The notes under the pieces: generated by a model
The model's input: only the letters and a program-made list of their open reading frames with translations
Told to the model about the DNA's origin: nothing
Database searches by the model: none
Part shown: piece by piece, positions 47,753-60,156 of the stretch
Layout of the letters: each line of letters begins with the position of its first letter
Numbering within the stretch: the first letter of the stretch is position 1
Source of the DNA: Leucaena leucocephala
Taxonomy: Eukaryota; Streptophyta; Magnoliopsida; Fabales; Fabaceae
Reading direction: 5' to 3'
Assembly: GCA_037074615.1 (NCBI GenBank)
Contig: CM073522.1
Coordinates: 25,170,962-25,234,961 of the forward strand
Length of the DNA: 64,000 bases
Made by a program: the position numbers and the translations under genes

Positions 47753-49602
47753 TGACAAACCCATATTTTTATATATTTATTCATATCATTTTAGTGGATT
47801 TTTGTCATTATTTTGGGCCTTAATTATATTATTTGTGCATCAATTGAATTATTGAACATTATAATGAATTAGTGTTTAATAGGGGCATAATTGTCATATT
47901 TTTATTATTTCTCCTAAACAATTATTTTTGAAATAAAATGTATTACATTATTATGATTTTATATTTCAGGAATTTAGGAGAAATCAGAATTTACAAATGA
48001 CAACAATGGACTATAAATTCAGAAATTATATGAAGGACCCAATGGGCCAAACCTTACAGTTTAGCCCATTAGGTTACCTTTATAACCATGCATGCACGCA
48101 ACTTTCCATTCACGCCGCGAGAACCTTCAGCATCTTCCACACGCACGACGCCGCGGAGAGAGCTTGAGCTTCAGATCTTCCATTCCATTCACGCGGCGAC
48201 TTCAACCCCTCAACCCTTCCATCCCATTCACACACCTCCAGCGTCTACCCTTCCATTCACGGCCGTGGAGAACTTTCAGAATCTTCCATTCCAGACGCCG
48301 CGGAGAACATTCAGGTTTTCCATTCTGAGCACACACACGCCAGACGCCGCGAAGACCTTCCATACACACCTTCTGCACATTCCATTCCAGACGAGGCGTG
48401 AGATACATACCCACTACATTCACATAACCTGCCTGTCATCTCATCCTCTTTTCCATCATCCACTGTTCTAGTCACCCATCATCGCCGACGGCAACTCCCT
48501 AGTGCAGCGACGATAACCACATCTCACGCACATAATCAGTCTGGGCAGTCTGTACCAGTCCCAACCACGGTCCGCATCCCTGAACCAGTGGCAGCAGCAG
48601 ACATCACAGAACCTCCACGGTGCAGCAACAGATCAGCAGCACGTGAACAGTGCCACAACCAGAAACAAACAGGAGCTGTGACGGTGCAATGATGTTCGTG
48701 ATGATGGCAGCGTCGATCTCTGTCACTATGCGTGGCTAAACATCCTAATCCTTCCAATTCAATGGCAAGGGCATGAGCTTTGGATCTCAAAGGGGAGTTT
48801 AAGTTATTCTAATCTTCATCCATTAATTATTTTGTGATTCCTAGGTCTTAGGATAATTTTATAATTATTGGGAATGATTTATTATTATTTATTGAGGATT
48901 ATTATAACTGGATTATTATTTGGCAATTGATATTGTTCTTTAATTAACTTTAATTTTATTTACTTTGATCTGGGTCAGACATGGTATTGAAATTATTGTG
49001 AATATTTTGTGATAATTCAAGGTGGCTTGAATTATTGGATCATTATATCTCTTGCTGGTTTTAATCCTATCTCTATGAATTATTGAGTTATAATTAAGCA
49101 TTGGATTTTAACATCTTTAATCCTAGTTTATTATTCTGGTGGCAGTTAATAAATTAGGATTTTGGAAAATATTTTGTGGCAATTCGAGGTGGCTCGGTTG
49201 TTGGATTAAAAGCATAATTATAATTTTTAATTCATTGTTTAGAACTCTCATATCTGTTGAAGCTATGATTGCCTGCGTTATTGAGTTGGACGATTGCTTT
49301 TATAATTGTTAATCACTTGCTTTTTCATTCCATACATTTATTATCATTCCTTATTCCTTTCTTTAAATTAAAAATACCAAAAATATTTTGTTTAACTTTA
49401 TTTTTAATTCATTGTATTTAGTTGTTAGTCAATAAAAACAAATTCCATTTTCTAGCATAAGTTGCATTGCATTTAGTTACTTAGGAATTTAATTCTATTT
49501 TTGGCTCCTCAAAAAGAACGACCCGAGGTTGCGCTATACGCAATCCTTGGTTTAAATTTTTGAAGTAACCCCAAGGTGACATCGGACGAAAAGGTTATTT
49601 CA
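47753..49602 (+). repeat. 3' LTR of the Athila-like element
   Basis: It differs from the 5' LTR by about 22 substitutions and one single-base gap by hand count (about 1.2%). It ends AAAAGGTTATTTCA and is followed by TTGGT. Confidence 0.92.
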
Positions 49603-49607
49603 TTGGT

Positions 49608-50131
49608 AGCTTGTTGTAATGAGCTGTACCTAGAAAAGGGTATATGGACGACTGGTAGCTCGCCATAATGAGCTGTACTCAAGTAAAAGTATGTAGATTA
49701 CAAAGTATTTGATGTATGGGCATCATTGATAATGATTGATTGGACTATTATTCAATATAGTTTGTTTTGCATGCTTTATGAAATTTGTATAATTATTTGA
49801 TGAACTGTTGTTATTACTAAAATTATTTGAATCTCACTCATTTTTTCCATGATATACAGCAAGGGTTATTGGCTCAAGGGGCAAGAGGGCAATAGTAGAC
49901 AGAGATTTAGCATGTTGGTTGGCTGGAATAGTTGTAATAATTTGTCAATATTTTGTTAGTTATGTTTTTTAAGTATTTTCAAAACATCACATTCCTTTTG
50001 AAAAGGAAGAACCTTGGGTACTTTTGAGGAAAATTCTCAAAGGATTTTGTTTCTAATATAACTAGTTGGTTACTTTCTAATTCAGACTTAAATAATCATC
50101 TTTATTAGGTGATTTTCTGTTTGGTGTTTCA
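49608..50131 (+). mobile_element. Right part of the decayed long-LTR-like sequence
   Basis: This continues the ~50-bp tandem units (to about 49697), then 'gaatctcactcatttt' at about 49830, similar to the right arm of the LTR hairpin block, and ends GGTGTTTCA at 50131. No PBS follows. Confidence 0.4.
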
Positions 50132-50431
50132 ATTTATATATATTTAATGGTTATCAACTTGTAGAATAATGTATAAAAGTTATTATGATAATTTTTTAAA
50201 AAATCAACCCACTAACTTATTTATATATACATATGTATTATAAATAAACAATATATACTATTTTTAGTTTCTAATTCTTTTTGTAAAAAAACCAATACAA
50301 TATATTGTTTTTTCTGGGGGCTTCTAGTGAAAGAATTTGAAGATGAGTTAGATTATTAGCATAAAGTGACATACAAAATATATTGACAATTATAATTTTT
50401 TACATATTTTTATCATTTTTATAATAAATAC

Positions 50432-50830
50432 TGAAGGATTTCGGGCGTACCTTGGATCTTCTCTTGTAACCGAGATAGCCACGCGTAACCGGAGCACCTT
50501 GTATGGACTCTGGTACATAAAAACAGCAAATGCACCCTGAGGAAGCAGAAATCGGATCTCTTACGCAGAACAGAGAGGAGAGGCACAGAGGAAAAGAAAA
50601 CTTTCAGGCATACACGCACACCAGCCCTCAACTGTCGTCCTGTACTTAACTATTATAACACACTCTGTGATGCCTTCACGTCCGAGGAAGTTGCATGCGT
50701 GTGAAGTGGGATCCCATAACTCCCATACCCTTGTTTTTATCATTTCAAAAGTAGAAACCGTTCCCTCCATCTCTGCTTCTCATGGACTTGGGCCTAATCC
50801 ACCATGGGTGGACTGGCCCATTTTCTAACA
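50432..50830 (-). repeat. 3' LTR of the minus-strand copia element
   Basis: On the minus strand it begins TGTTAGAAAATGGGCC at 50830 and ends CGCCCGAAATCCTTCA at 50432. A purine tract (GTGTGAGCGAGAGA, minus strand of 50831-50844) precedes it. The 5-bp flank at 50427-50431 is AATAC; its partner would lie at the other end, which is not visible. Confidence 0.8.
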
Positions 50831-51705
50831 TCTCTCGCTCACACTTGGTGGATTAGATGTCTTAGGTCCAATTACATTCTCTTCCTTCTTTCATACTATG
50901 TGCTTTGCAGTGACTGCGTAGGCATGACGTCTCCTTCCGGGCATTTGTACTAGAAATCCCTTTTACAGAGACCAGCACAAAGCAACCCTTTAGTGCAGCT
51001 CGATCAAATAAGTTATAGTGCCTTGAATGTCCTAGATTTGCCTATATACACTTTTCTTACAGCTAATCTAATCCCTCTTGAGTCAGTATATAACTCAGTT
51101 AGCCTCTACTTATGCATAGTATCCACACTTATGAAATTAATAAAATAATATCACAAGGGACCGGTCATATACAATAGCATGGATGAGTATATTCTGGCAA
51201 TCTTTCTTTCGCCCATATATCATTTTGATATGAATCAACCGCTTTCCTAGCATAATACCTTTGGTTCATATATAATTTGACCATAAGACATATACTAAAG
51301 TAGCAATCGTTGAAACATACCTCCATAATATTGTCAAAGTCAAAGGACATTATTGAAAGGATGATACCTTTTTGGAACTCACACAACAATGAAGCAGGGA
51401 TTGATTCACTTGCTTTCCATTTGCAGTTCTTTAGCACATGTGGTATGAATCACATGTTACGGTGTTCCTCTTATCCTATAAGAGTGTACGTCATTTTGAT
51501 TCTATCAATCACACCAAGCAGATTTAAGTCCAAACACTCATAGTATCTAAACCCAAACTCTTCAATTCTATTCACATAATATGACGTCCATTTTGAAGAA
51601 TTTGTCATCTGGCTACAGGTTTCATAGATGTGGGTATCCATAGTTTAATCCATATCCTTGCTCATGGATCTCATCTCGACTTACTGCACTATTTAAGCCA
51701 AGGCG
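50831..51705 (-). other. Non-coding 3' region of the copia element
   Basis: Lies between the copia RNase H coding end and the purine tract; the other part is at 55288-55630 beyond the solo LTR. I see no coding function. Confidence 0.6.
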
Positions 51706-53965
51706 ACATTTGTAACACCCCAATTTTTAGGCCTAGAGATGCCAGAAGGAGAATTCAAGGGCATAATCGTAATTATGGGAAAGATCGGACTGGTGGTCGA
51801 TGAGTACCATATTTTGCCAGAAATTAGAGAAAATTATGCTGATCATTTCACTGAACTGTGAAATGTGCATATGAGGTCTCTAGGTGTATGAAAGAATTAG
51901 AAATATGACCAGTAAAATGGTCATTTTGGAAAAGCGTGCGCGTGAGTGCTTTTTCAGGCCAAAACAGCCCGGTCCGGATAAAATATCTGAAAATACCTGG
52001 AGATAGAGGAAAGGATTCCGGATTGAATGAGGAGTCACAGAATTTTGATTTGAGGTCCCGATTTTTCTGTAAAAATTCCTGAAGATGGGAATTTACAGTT
52101 ATAATCTGTAAAGGAAAGGCAGTCTGAATAGAAATGATCGGACAATGGCTAGAGGCCATACAGTGTTGTCTAAGGCCCGTAGTGACACCAGGGAAGGCCC
52201 AGGCCCATAATATCAGTTCAGGAGTAAGAGGGGCCGGTGTTCGGGAAAAATGTGAAAAATGACGAAAATGCCCTTATGTTATAGAATAACTGAAGAATGA
52301 GTAAAGGGTATTTTGGTCATTTGGCTAAGGTTAGACAGTCAAGAAAGGGTATCTGGATAGTTGACCAGGGCTAGAGAATACTCTGGTAAAATATGAAAAG
52401 ACAATAATGCCCCTAGACCTAGTAAAGGAAATGAAAGGACTTAAGTGCAATTATGGAAAGTTTCAAGGCCAAAAAGGAAAGTAGACAAAAAGGTGGGGTC
52501 CTTAAGTGTAATTTTAGCCAAATAAAAAGGGACTTAAATGAAAAGAAGAAAAGTTCCCTGGGCTAAATTGTAATTAAAGAAAGTTAGGCCGGAAGTGATT
52601 TGGACTGCCCGAAAGCATTTCAGTCCCAGATTTCACCGGTAGAGAGAGCAAGTGACGTTCGGTAATCTGGCTTAATACAGGAATTTTTGAAGACTCCAGA
52701 TAGCCAGAAATGGACTGATCGTCCAAAAGTTATAAAAATTCATACCGGATATCCTATAATTCAGATCTAGGTGAGAAAATACAGGATGATACGTCCTTAT
52801 GGGACGGATGTCGGGAAACTGACAGAATACCGATAGGAGGCCTGTAGAAAAAGTTATTCGCAAATCAGAAAATCCAGACGGGAGTGTGAGGCCTCCGGGG
52901 ATCCGATAGGGAGATTTATCGGTATTTCAAAAGGGACTGAATGAGTTCGGATGATCTCGGTCAGATGACTGATATGACTCACAGGGATGCCTGAACACCG
53001 CAGGCCAGTGTATCGGACAGAAGGAGCCGGTGTCCGGATATGTGTATAAACGGTGAATAATAGATAAAATATTCAATAATTATTAACGGGGGAAGATTCC
53101 TCGTAATGCGTGGCATGAGGATATTTGACCCAGAAAGGCCCAATAATGGCGCCAACAGAGGCCCAGTAAGACACTTGGACTGATAGGTGGGCCAGTGTCC
53201 GGCAGAACCCCGGAAAAGTGCGAAATTACTAAAATGCCCCTGTGTTGTACAAAAGTGTAACAGATGAATGGAGGGCATTTTGGTAATTCTGGACAGGCCC
53301 AGAAGCCAAGGTATATACAGATAAAGCTACTTAGAGTCAGTATATGCCCTGACAGTGTAAAAAAGGGTGTAAAATGACGATTTTACCCTTAGGGTTAAAA
53401 TAGTGCAAGAAAGGGCACCAAAGGGTATTTTGGTAATTTGCCAAGGGCTGTTTCTTGGGAATCGAGCCATCAGAGTACTTGAGCTTGATCAGGATCCAAG
53501 ACAACATTCCCAGAGCCCAAAAACGTAGCCCATGAAGTATGTGGGGAAAAGTGGCATTAAAATACTATTTTAATGCTGTTTCAATAAAGTAAAGTTACTC
53601 GGTTGGCACGATAACCGAGGAGGTGATCAGATAAAGTCCTGGATTTATCTGGATAGCATTGGAAGGCGTGACAGGTGCCAGTAAGATGACACATGGCGCA
53701 AACATAAAGGCAGAAGAAAAAGTTGAGGACACGTACTACGAGGCAAGACACTGGACCGGTGAGTCAGCATGCTGAGTCAGCTGCTGAGGTGTCCAGGATT
53801 TCAGACATGTGATAAATGTGACGCTGAGGTGTCCTGGTGAGGTGTCCCAATGATGTCATGCATGATGCAGTAAAGGAGGAATTAAAGAAAATAGGAAAAT
53901 CCAGGAAAAACCAGGACCGCAGGATCAAAGTTCATAGAAACTGCAGAATTGCCAATGAAGGCAAT

Positions 53966-53973
53966 TATAAATA
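53966..53973 (+). promoter_or_regulatory. TATA box of the solo LTR
   Basis: TATAAATACCCCCCC lies about 2.25 kb into the LTR, followed by a purine-rich leader (54010-54090). It is conserved in the LTRs at 57485 and 13217. Confidence 0.6.
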
Positions 53974-54351
53974 CCCCCCCTCCATTCCATTCTTGCATTC
54001 ACGCAAGGCAAGGGAGAAGGGAGAGAAAGAAGAGAGAGAAGGAGAAGGAAAGGAAGAGAGAAAGGAGAAAAGGAAGTAAGGAAGTTCTGGCGGAGCTGGA
54101 AGCAGAATAAGGATAGTGGAGTTCTGCTAAGCTAGCCAGGTAGTAACTAATCCTAGCTTTATTGTAATGGCTTTGTGATTCGTTGTGCTATTGTTTGGTT
54201 GGATTGTTGTCTTATATGTTATGTCTGAAGCTCTGCTGTAATGCTATGATCATTTGTTATTAAGCATGGAAGCACGCAGCATACTTATCTGTACACAATC
54301 ACAAGCAAGCACTATCACTCTGCATTACATATATTGTTATGATTATTTCTA

Positions 54352-54371
54352 CTGAGATTCCCCCGAATCTC
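54352..54371 (+). other. Conserved LTR hairpin
   Basis: TGAGATTC, CCCC, GAATCTCA: a perfect 8-bp stem with a 4-base loop. The same block occurs at about 60137, 15786 and, with one mismatch, 16954. Confidence 0.7.
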
Positions 54372-55629
54372 ATCCCATGAATTTTGGGAATTTTAAGAGA
54401 CGCCGTTATGCTGCCGAAGTAAAGACTGAACATCAGTATATGATAAGTACTGTGTACGTAGTGCTGTCTAAGGAGGCTAGAAGTGAGTGGACCTAGCCGG
54501 TTCATCTAGTCTTTCCTGGGTACTACGTAGAATGGTAGTTCTCATGAGGGGATTACCGAATCAGTACGGTTCAGTTCTTTGTACAGATGAAGCGTAGCGG
54601 TTATGCTGCCGGATTCCAGGCAGAGCAAGATGTAATAGAACCATGAGAATTTATGTACATGGCCAGATGTATAACAATTTATTAATTAATAATAAGTATT
54701 GTTTGGCATGTTTGACTGATGTATGATGGATGGATGTATATGTATGCAAAGTTGATTGCTGAAAATTACCACTGTGAACAGTAACACGTGGTGACAAGGT
54801 CATGTTTGATAAATGATTAAAAATAGTAAATGGATGAATAAATGTATGAAATTTTTATGGTAGATAGTAGACATACCAAGCTTTAATTTTATATATAGTA
54901 TGACTCATTTGGATGTCTACACAAGGAGATATAAATTATCAAAGTTGGGACCAGAATGCTGGATTCAGGGAGAAAAACGTGGGATGAACAGTAAAGTTGA
55001 CACGTTGACTGACGTTGACTTGGTCAACTAATGGTCAACGAGTTATTTTTACCTGAAATATAATTGAGTTAGCTTCATTTAGAAATTGGAACCACTTCAT
55101 TTCGATTTTTTTAGAATTAGTTATGATTTTTCGAAGTCGGGTCACTCATCTGGAATTTACACAGTGAACAGTCCTCGATAAGAGTAAAACTCCAGATTAA
55201 GAAATTGGACTTCAATGACCTTGAAAGTGGTTCTAAATGCTACTGAATGGTCCCTAGGACATATGAAAGGAAGGATGTTTCAACATTCATTGTGTTTCTT
55301 CTCTACCATATCAGCACTCTTGCTGCTTTACTGGTGAACACAAGTCTCATCTTTGAACGCTTCTCTAGCATCAAAGGCGGTTGCTCGCATGAGAGAGCTA
55401 CCCTTTTCAACCTGTACGACATACTAGACATTGTATACTTTCATTTAGACATATAAGTAATAATAAATGACATGATATCATTAATGGAAAACAAAAATAT
55501 TACATACCAATGGCTGTTACATGTTTCTCAAATGTTTCTTTGCCTATTGGCTTAGTCAGGGGGTCTGCAACCATACACTTGGTTGAAATATATTGTACAG
55601 TTACAATTTTCTGTGCTATATAATCCCTC

Positions 55630-56288
55630 ACAAAGTTTTACTTAATATCAATGTGTCTGGCCTTGCTGTGATACTTAGGGTCTTTGGTGTAGGCTATGGC
55701 TCTAGTATTGTCACAATGTATCAACACCGGATTGGTACTCTCATTCCCAAATCCTAGGTGTTCGATAAATCTCTTCAGCCAAACAGCCTCTTGTGTTGCT
55801 GCAGTGCATGCCACAAACTCAGCTTCTATAGAGTGTAAAGCAATGCACGTCTGCTTCTTGCTACTCCAACATATGGCTCCATTGTTAAGCAAGAAGGTGT
55901 ATCCTAAAGTAGATATTCATTCTTCTTCATCACCGCCTATATCAGCATCGAAATAACTGACTAGGCACAGATCTCTTCCTTGATAACACAACGCATAATC
56001 AGATGTGGCCTTTAAGTATCTCAAGATCCTCTTCACTGCTTTCCAGTGTTTCTCACTGGGGTTGGACTGGAATCTGTTAACTAACCCATATCTGGTCTAG
56101 TACACATCATTGCGTACATCAGGCTACCAACTACATTGGCATATGGAACTCTTTCCATTTGCTTTTTGTCTATTTTAGTTTTAGGACACATATCAGAACT
56201 CAAGGCCACTCCAGTGGCTACAGGGATATCCATGGGATTACATTGACTCATATTGAATCGCTCAAGTATCTTCTTGATATAATTCTCT
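55630..56288 (-). pseudogene. Copia reverse transcriptase C-terminus and RNase H, broken
   Basis: On the minus strand from 56288 the frame reads QENYIKKILERFNMSQCNP, then YANVVGSLMYAMMCTRPD, the end of copia RT. A frameshift with a small deletion follows near 56085. It resumes with HWKAVKRILRYLK and the RNase H: SYFDADIGGD, a TGA at 55917-55919, then CIALHSIEAEFVACTAATQE (E), HCDNTRAI (D) and HSKARHIDIK at 55640. These are standard copia RNase H motifs. The upstream RT, integrase and gag are missing because LTR sequence begins at 56289. It belongs to the copia element whose 3' LTR is at 50432-50830. Confidence 0.88.
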
Positions 56289-57484
56289 TGTAACATCCTA
56301 ATTTTTGGGTCTACTTGAACTGGGAGGTAGTCTGATATGGGCAGGCTGCTAAACCCGTAGTCCTAGGGTAGTAATCTGATATGGGCGGATTATTTACCTG
56401 TATTTTGTAGGATCCGAGGGATGAGCTAAGTCCTTCAGGATGTAAAGATGAGTTAAGTCTTTAACCTACAGAATCGGGACAGTTCACCTAGGTTCAAAAT
56501 GAGGAATGGGAGGAATGTCCTAAGTCTTAAGCCTAGGAATTCTGCAGGTAGCTTGATATGGGCTGGCTCCTGTGTAAGATAACCTGATATGGGCTGTCAA
56601 GCCTTTCAATTAACGATGACTCCCGAAGAGTTTAAGGGATGAGTTATTGAAAGAGAATTTCTAGAACTTAAGATGAAGGATAAGAAGAAAGTGAGATAAG
56701 ATAGACCCCAGAATTATGCTAAGATTCTGTGGGGTGAGATATGAAGGAATGGACACTGCTTATGAGAGCAGTAGAGTTGTCCATAAGAAAGAAAGCAGAC
56801 AGTATGAGAAAGATGTATTGGTGACTTTTGGTCACGACGAGGAAGTAGATTGGTCGCGACTAATATTGGCAGAGAGGATTGGTCGTGACGGATATGTATG
56901 TGGTATCGTGACTAATGGGTATATGAGCCTGGTTGCGACTAGAATATGTTGTGGTCGCGACAAAAGAATGTTGTGGTCGCGACTAAAGGATGTTGTGGTC
57001 GCGACTAGAGAAAGCTGTGGTTGCGACTAATGAACACAGAAGGTGTTATGTCGCGATGAGATGATGGCTAGGTCGCGACTAGTGACTATAAGTGGTGTTA
57101 GCCGTATGAGATCTAGTGGGCCAAGAGTTGTGAAGGTCCAAATGAGATAGTTACCCGGTTAGAGATAGAACTGGGGAAGAAGGTCAGATACAGGAAGGGT
57201 TATCTGGAGACCATGAGATGGACTGATAAGGTATTCTTATGGGACCCACAAGATGCCACATGGCATTAAAGTAATGGTTCAGTAGAGTAAAGTTACTTGG
57301 TTGGCACAAAAACTGAGGAGGTGATCAGATAAGTCTGGGACTTATCTGGATAGCATTGGAAGGCGTGAGAGGTCTCTTCCAGGCGCCACATGGCATTAGT
57401 CTGGAGAAAGCAGATAAAGCTGAGGACAAGCTTTACGAGGTAGGACTTTGGACCGGTGAGTCAGCATGCTGAGTCAGCTGCTGA
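56289..57484 (+). mobile_element. 5' part of a gypsy-type LTR, cut by a later insertion
   Basis: It begins TGTAACATCCTAATTTTTGG, interrupting the copia frame after TCTCT (56284-56288). Its last 240 bp (57250-57484) match the solo LTR at 53550-53790, and it stops at CAGCTGCTGA, where the next LTR starts. The first part differs from the other LTRs and carries the TCGCGAC array. The rest should lie beyond the right edge. Confidence 0.75.
56825..57090 (+). repeat. TCGCGAC tandem array in the LTR
   Basis: About ten copies of GGTCGCGAC or close variants (GTCGTGAC, GTTGCGAC) at 20-30-bp spacing. TCGCGA is a palindrome. Open frames across it are repeat artefacts. Confidence 0.8.
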
Positions 57485-59763
57485 TGTAACACCCTAATTT
57501 TTAGGCCTAGAGATGCCAGAAAGAGAAATCCATGGCATAATCGTAATTATGGGAAAGATCGGGCTGGTAGCCAATGAGTACCATATTTTGCCAGAAAATA
57601 GGGAAAATTATGCTGATCATTTCACTGAACTGTGAAATGTGCATATGAGGTCTCTATGTGTATGAAAGAATTAGAAATGTGACCAGGGGTAAAATGGTCA
57701 TTTTTGGAAAAGTGTGCGCGGGAGCGTACTTTTAGGCCAAAATAGCCCGGTCCGGATAAAATATCTGAAAATACCAGGAGATAGAGAAAAGGATTCCGGG
57801 TTGAATGACGCAACACAGAATTTTGATTTGAGGTCCCGATTTTTCTGTAAAAGTTCCTGAAGATGGGAATTTACAGTTATAATCGGTAAAGGAAAGGCAG
57901 TCCGAATAAAGATGATCGGACTATGGCCAGAGGCCATACAGTGTTTTCTAAGGTCCGTAGTGACACCAGGGAAGGCCCAGGCCCGTAATATTAGTTCAGT
58001 GGTAAGAGGGGCCGGTGTCCGGGAAAAATGTGTAAAATGACGAAAATGCCCTTATGTTATAGAATAACTGAAGAATGAGTAAAGGGTATTTTGGTCAATT
58101 GTCTAAGGTTAGACAGTCAAGAAAGGGTATCTGGATAGTTCACCAGGGTCAGAGAATACTCTGATAAATTATGAAAAGATAATAATGCCCCTAGACCTAG
58201 TAAAGGAATGAAAGGACTTAAGTGCAATTATGGAAAGTTTCAAGGCTAAAAAGGAAAGTAGACAAAAATGTGGGGTCCTTAAGTGTAATTTTAGCCAAAT
58301 AAAAAGGGACTTAAATGAAAAGAAGAAAAGTTCCCTGGGGATAAATTGTAATTAAAGAAAGTCAGGGCGGAAGTGGTTTGGACTGTCCGAAAGCATTTCA
58401 GTCCCAGATTTCACCGGTAGAGAGAGCAAGTGACGCTCGGTAATCTGGCTTAATACAGGAATTTTTGAAGACTCCAGATAGCCAGAAATGGACTGATCGT
58501 CCAAAAGTTATAAAAATTTCTACCGGATATCCTAGATTTCAAATCCAGGTGAGAAAATACAGGATGATGCGTCCTTATGGGATGGATGTCAGGAAACTGA
58601 CAAAATACCGATAGGAGGCCTGTAGAAAAAGTTATTCGCAAAATAGAAAATTCAGATGGGAGTGTGAGGCCTCCGGGTATCCGATAGGGAGATTTATCGG
58701 TATTTGAAAAGGGACTGAATAAGTTCGGATGAACTCAGTCAGATGACTGATATGACTCACAGGAATGCCTGAACACCGCAGGCCAGTGTATCGGACAGAA
58801 GGAGCCGGTGTCCGGATATGTGTATAAACGGTGAATAATAGATAAAATATTCAATAATTATTAACGGGGGAAGATTCCTCGTAATGCGTGGCATGAGGAT
58901 ATTTGACCCAGAAAGGCCCAATAATGGCGCCAACAGAGGCCCAGTAAGACACTTGGACTGATAGGTGGGCCAGTGTCCAGCAGAACCCGGAAAAGTACGA
59001 AATTACGAAAATGCCCCTGTGTTGTACTAAAGAGTAATAGATGAATGGAGGGCATTTTGGTCATTCTGGACAGGCCGAGGAGCCAAGGCACATACAGATA
59101 AAGTTACTTAAAGTCAGTATATACCCTGACAGAGTACAGAAGGGTATGAAATGACGATTTTACCCTTAGGGTTAAAATAGTGCAAGAAAGGGCACCCAAG
59201 GGTATTTTGGTAATTTGCCAAGGGATGTTTCTTGGGAATCGAGCCATCAGAGTACTTGAGCTTGATCAGAGATCCAAGATAATATTCCAAGGCCCAAAAA
59301 CGTAGCCCATGAAGTATGTGGGGAAAAGTGGCACTAAAATACTATTTTAATGTTGTTTTAATAAAGTAAAGTTACTCGGTCGGCACGATAACCGAGGAGG
59401 TGATCAGATAAAGTCCTGGATTTATATGGATAGCATTGGATGGCGTGACAGGTGCCAGTAAGATGCCACTTGGCGCCAATATAGAGGAGGAAGAAAAAGT
59501 TGAGGACACGTGGCACAATCTTAGCCGGTGAGTCCAGTTTGTGGGAAATCGGACCGGACCGGTACCGGATTGGACTGGAAGGCTTCAAGAAGGCCTCAAT
59601 TTCTCCATATGAGACATGTGACTGATTAGGTGTCCACTGAGGTGTCCCCGATGATGTCATGCATGATGCAGTAAAAGGAATAAAGAAAAATAGGAAATTC
59701 CGGAAAAACCAGGACCACAGGATCAGATGGCTTCAAAATTACAAAAATGCCATTGACCAAAAC

Positions 59764-59771
59764 TATAAATA
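59764..59771 (+). promoter_or_regulatory. TATA box of the 5' LTR
   Basis: TATAAATACCCCCC is followed by a GAGAGAGGAGG leader; this is the presumed promoter of the element. Confidence 0.6.
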
Positions 59772-60136
59772 CCCCCCTTGCTCTTCATATGCCACGGCCA
59801 AGGGCCTTTTAGAGAGAGGAGGAGGTGCTAGAGAGAGAAAGTGAGAGGAAGAAAGAAAGAAAGGAAGTTCTGGCGGAGCTGGAAGCAGAATAGAGATAGT
59901 AGAGTTCTGCTGAGCTCTTGAGGTAGTAACTAATCCTAGCTTTTATGTAATGGCTTTGTGATTTGTTGTGCTATTGTTTGGTTGGATTGTTGTCTTATAT
60001 GTTATGTCTGAAGCTCTGCTGTAATGCTATGATCATATGTTATTAAGCATGGAAGCACGCAGCATACTTATCTGTACACAATCACAAGCAAGCACTGTCA
60101 CTCTGCATTACATATATTGTTATGATTGTTGCTACT

Positions 60137-60156
60137 GAGATTCCCCCGAATCTCAT
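60137..60156 (+). other. Conserved LTR hairpin
   Basis: TGAGATTC, CCCC, GAATCTCA, identical to the copy at 54352 in the solo LTR. Confidence 0.7.

Larger units (their letters stand above)
37997..49602 (+). mobile_element. Nearly complete Athila-like Ty3/gypsy retrotransposon, TTGGT duplication
   Basis: Two LTRs of 1851 and 1850 bp, a PBS matching Asp tRNA, one gag-pol frame, an integrase frame, a long non-coding 3' region and a purine tract make a structurally complete 11.6-kb element, with TTGGT at 37992-37996 and 49603-49607. The gag, the NAITLRSGKK box, the FMDD RT and the VEVSNREVKRILEK integrase motif are characteristic of the Athila lineage. Roughly 22 substitutions separate the LTRs by hand count, 18 of them transitions. 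Known coding damage is one frameshift at 45100-45104, so it is young but probably not autonomous. No env-like frame is present. Confidence 0.92.
51711..55282 (+). mobile_element. Solo gypsy-type LTR (3.6 kb) with ACATT duplication
   Basis: It begins TGTAACACCCCAATTTTTAG and ends AAGGATGTTTCA, flanked by ACATT at 51706-51710 and 55283-55287. It lies within the copia 3' region. It closely resembles the 57485-61112 LTR along its whole length, has a TATA box at 53966-53973 and a hairpin at about 54352-54371, and has no interior. It is therefore a solo LTR left by recombination. Confidence 0.92.

Noticed and set aside
56716..57030. Open frame of 104 codons in the partial LTR
   Set aside because: It is produced by the TCGCGAC tandem array and has no protein-like features.
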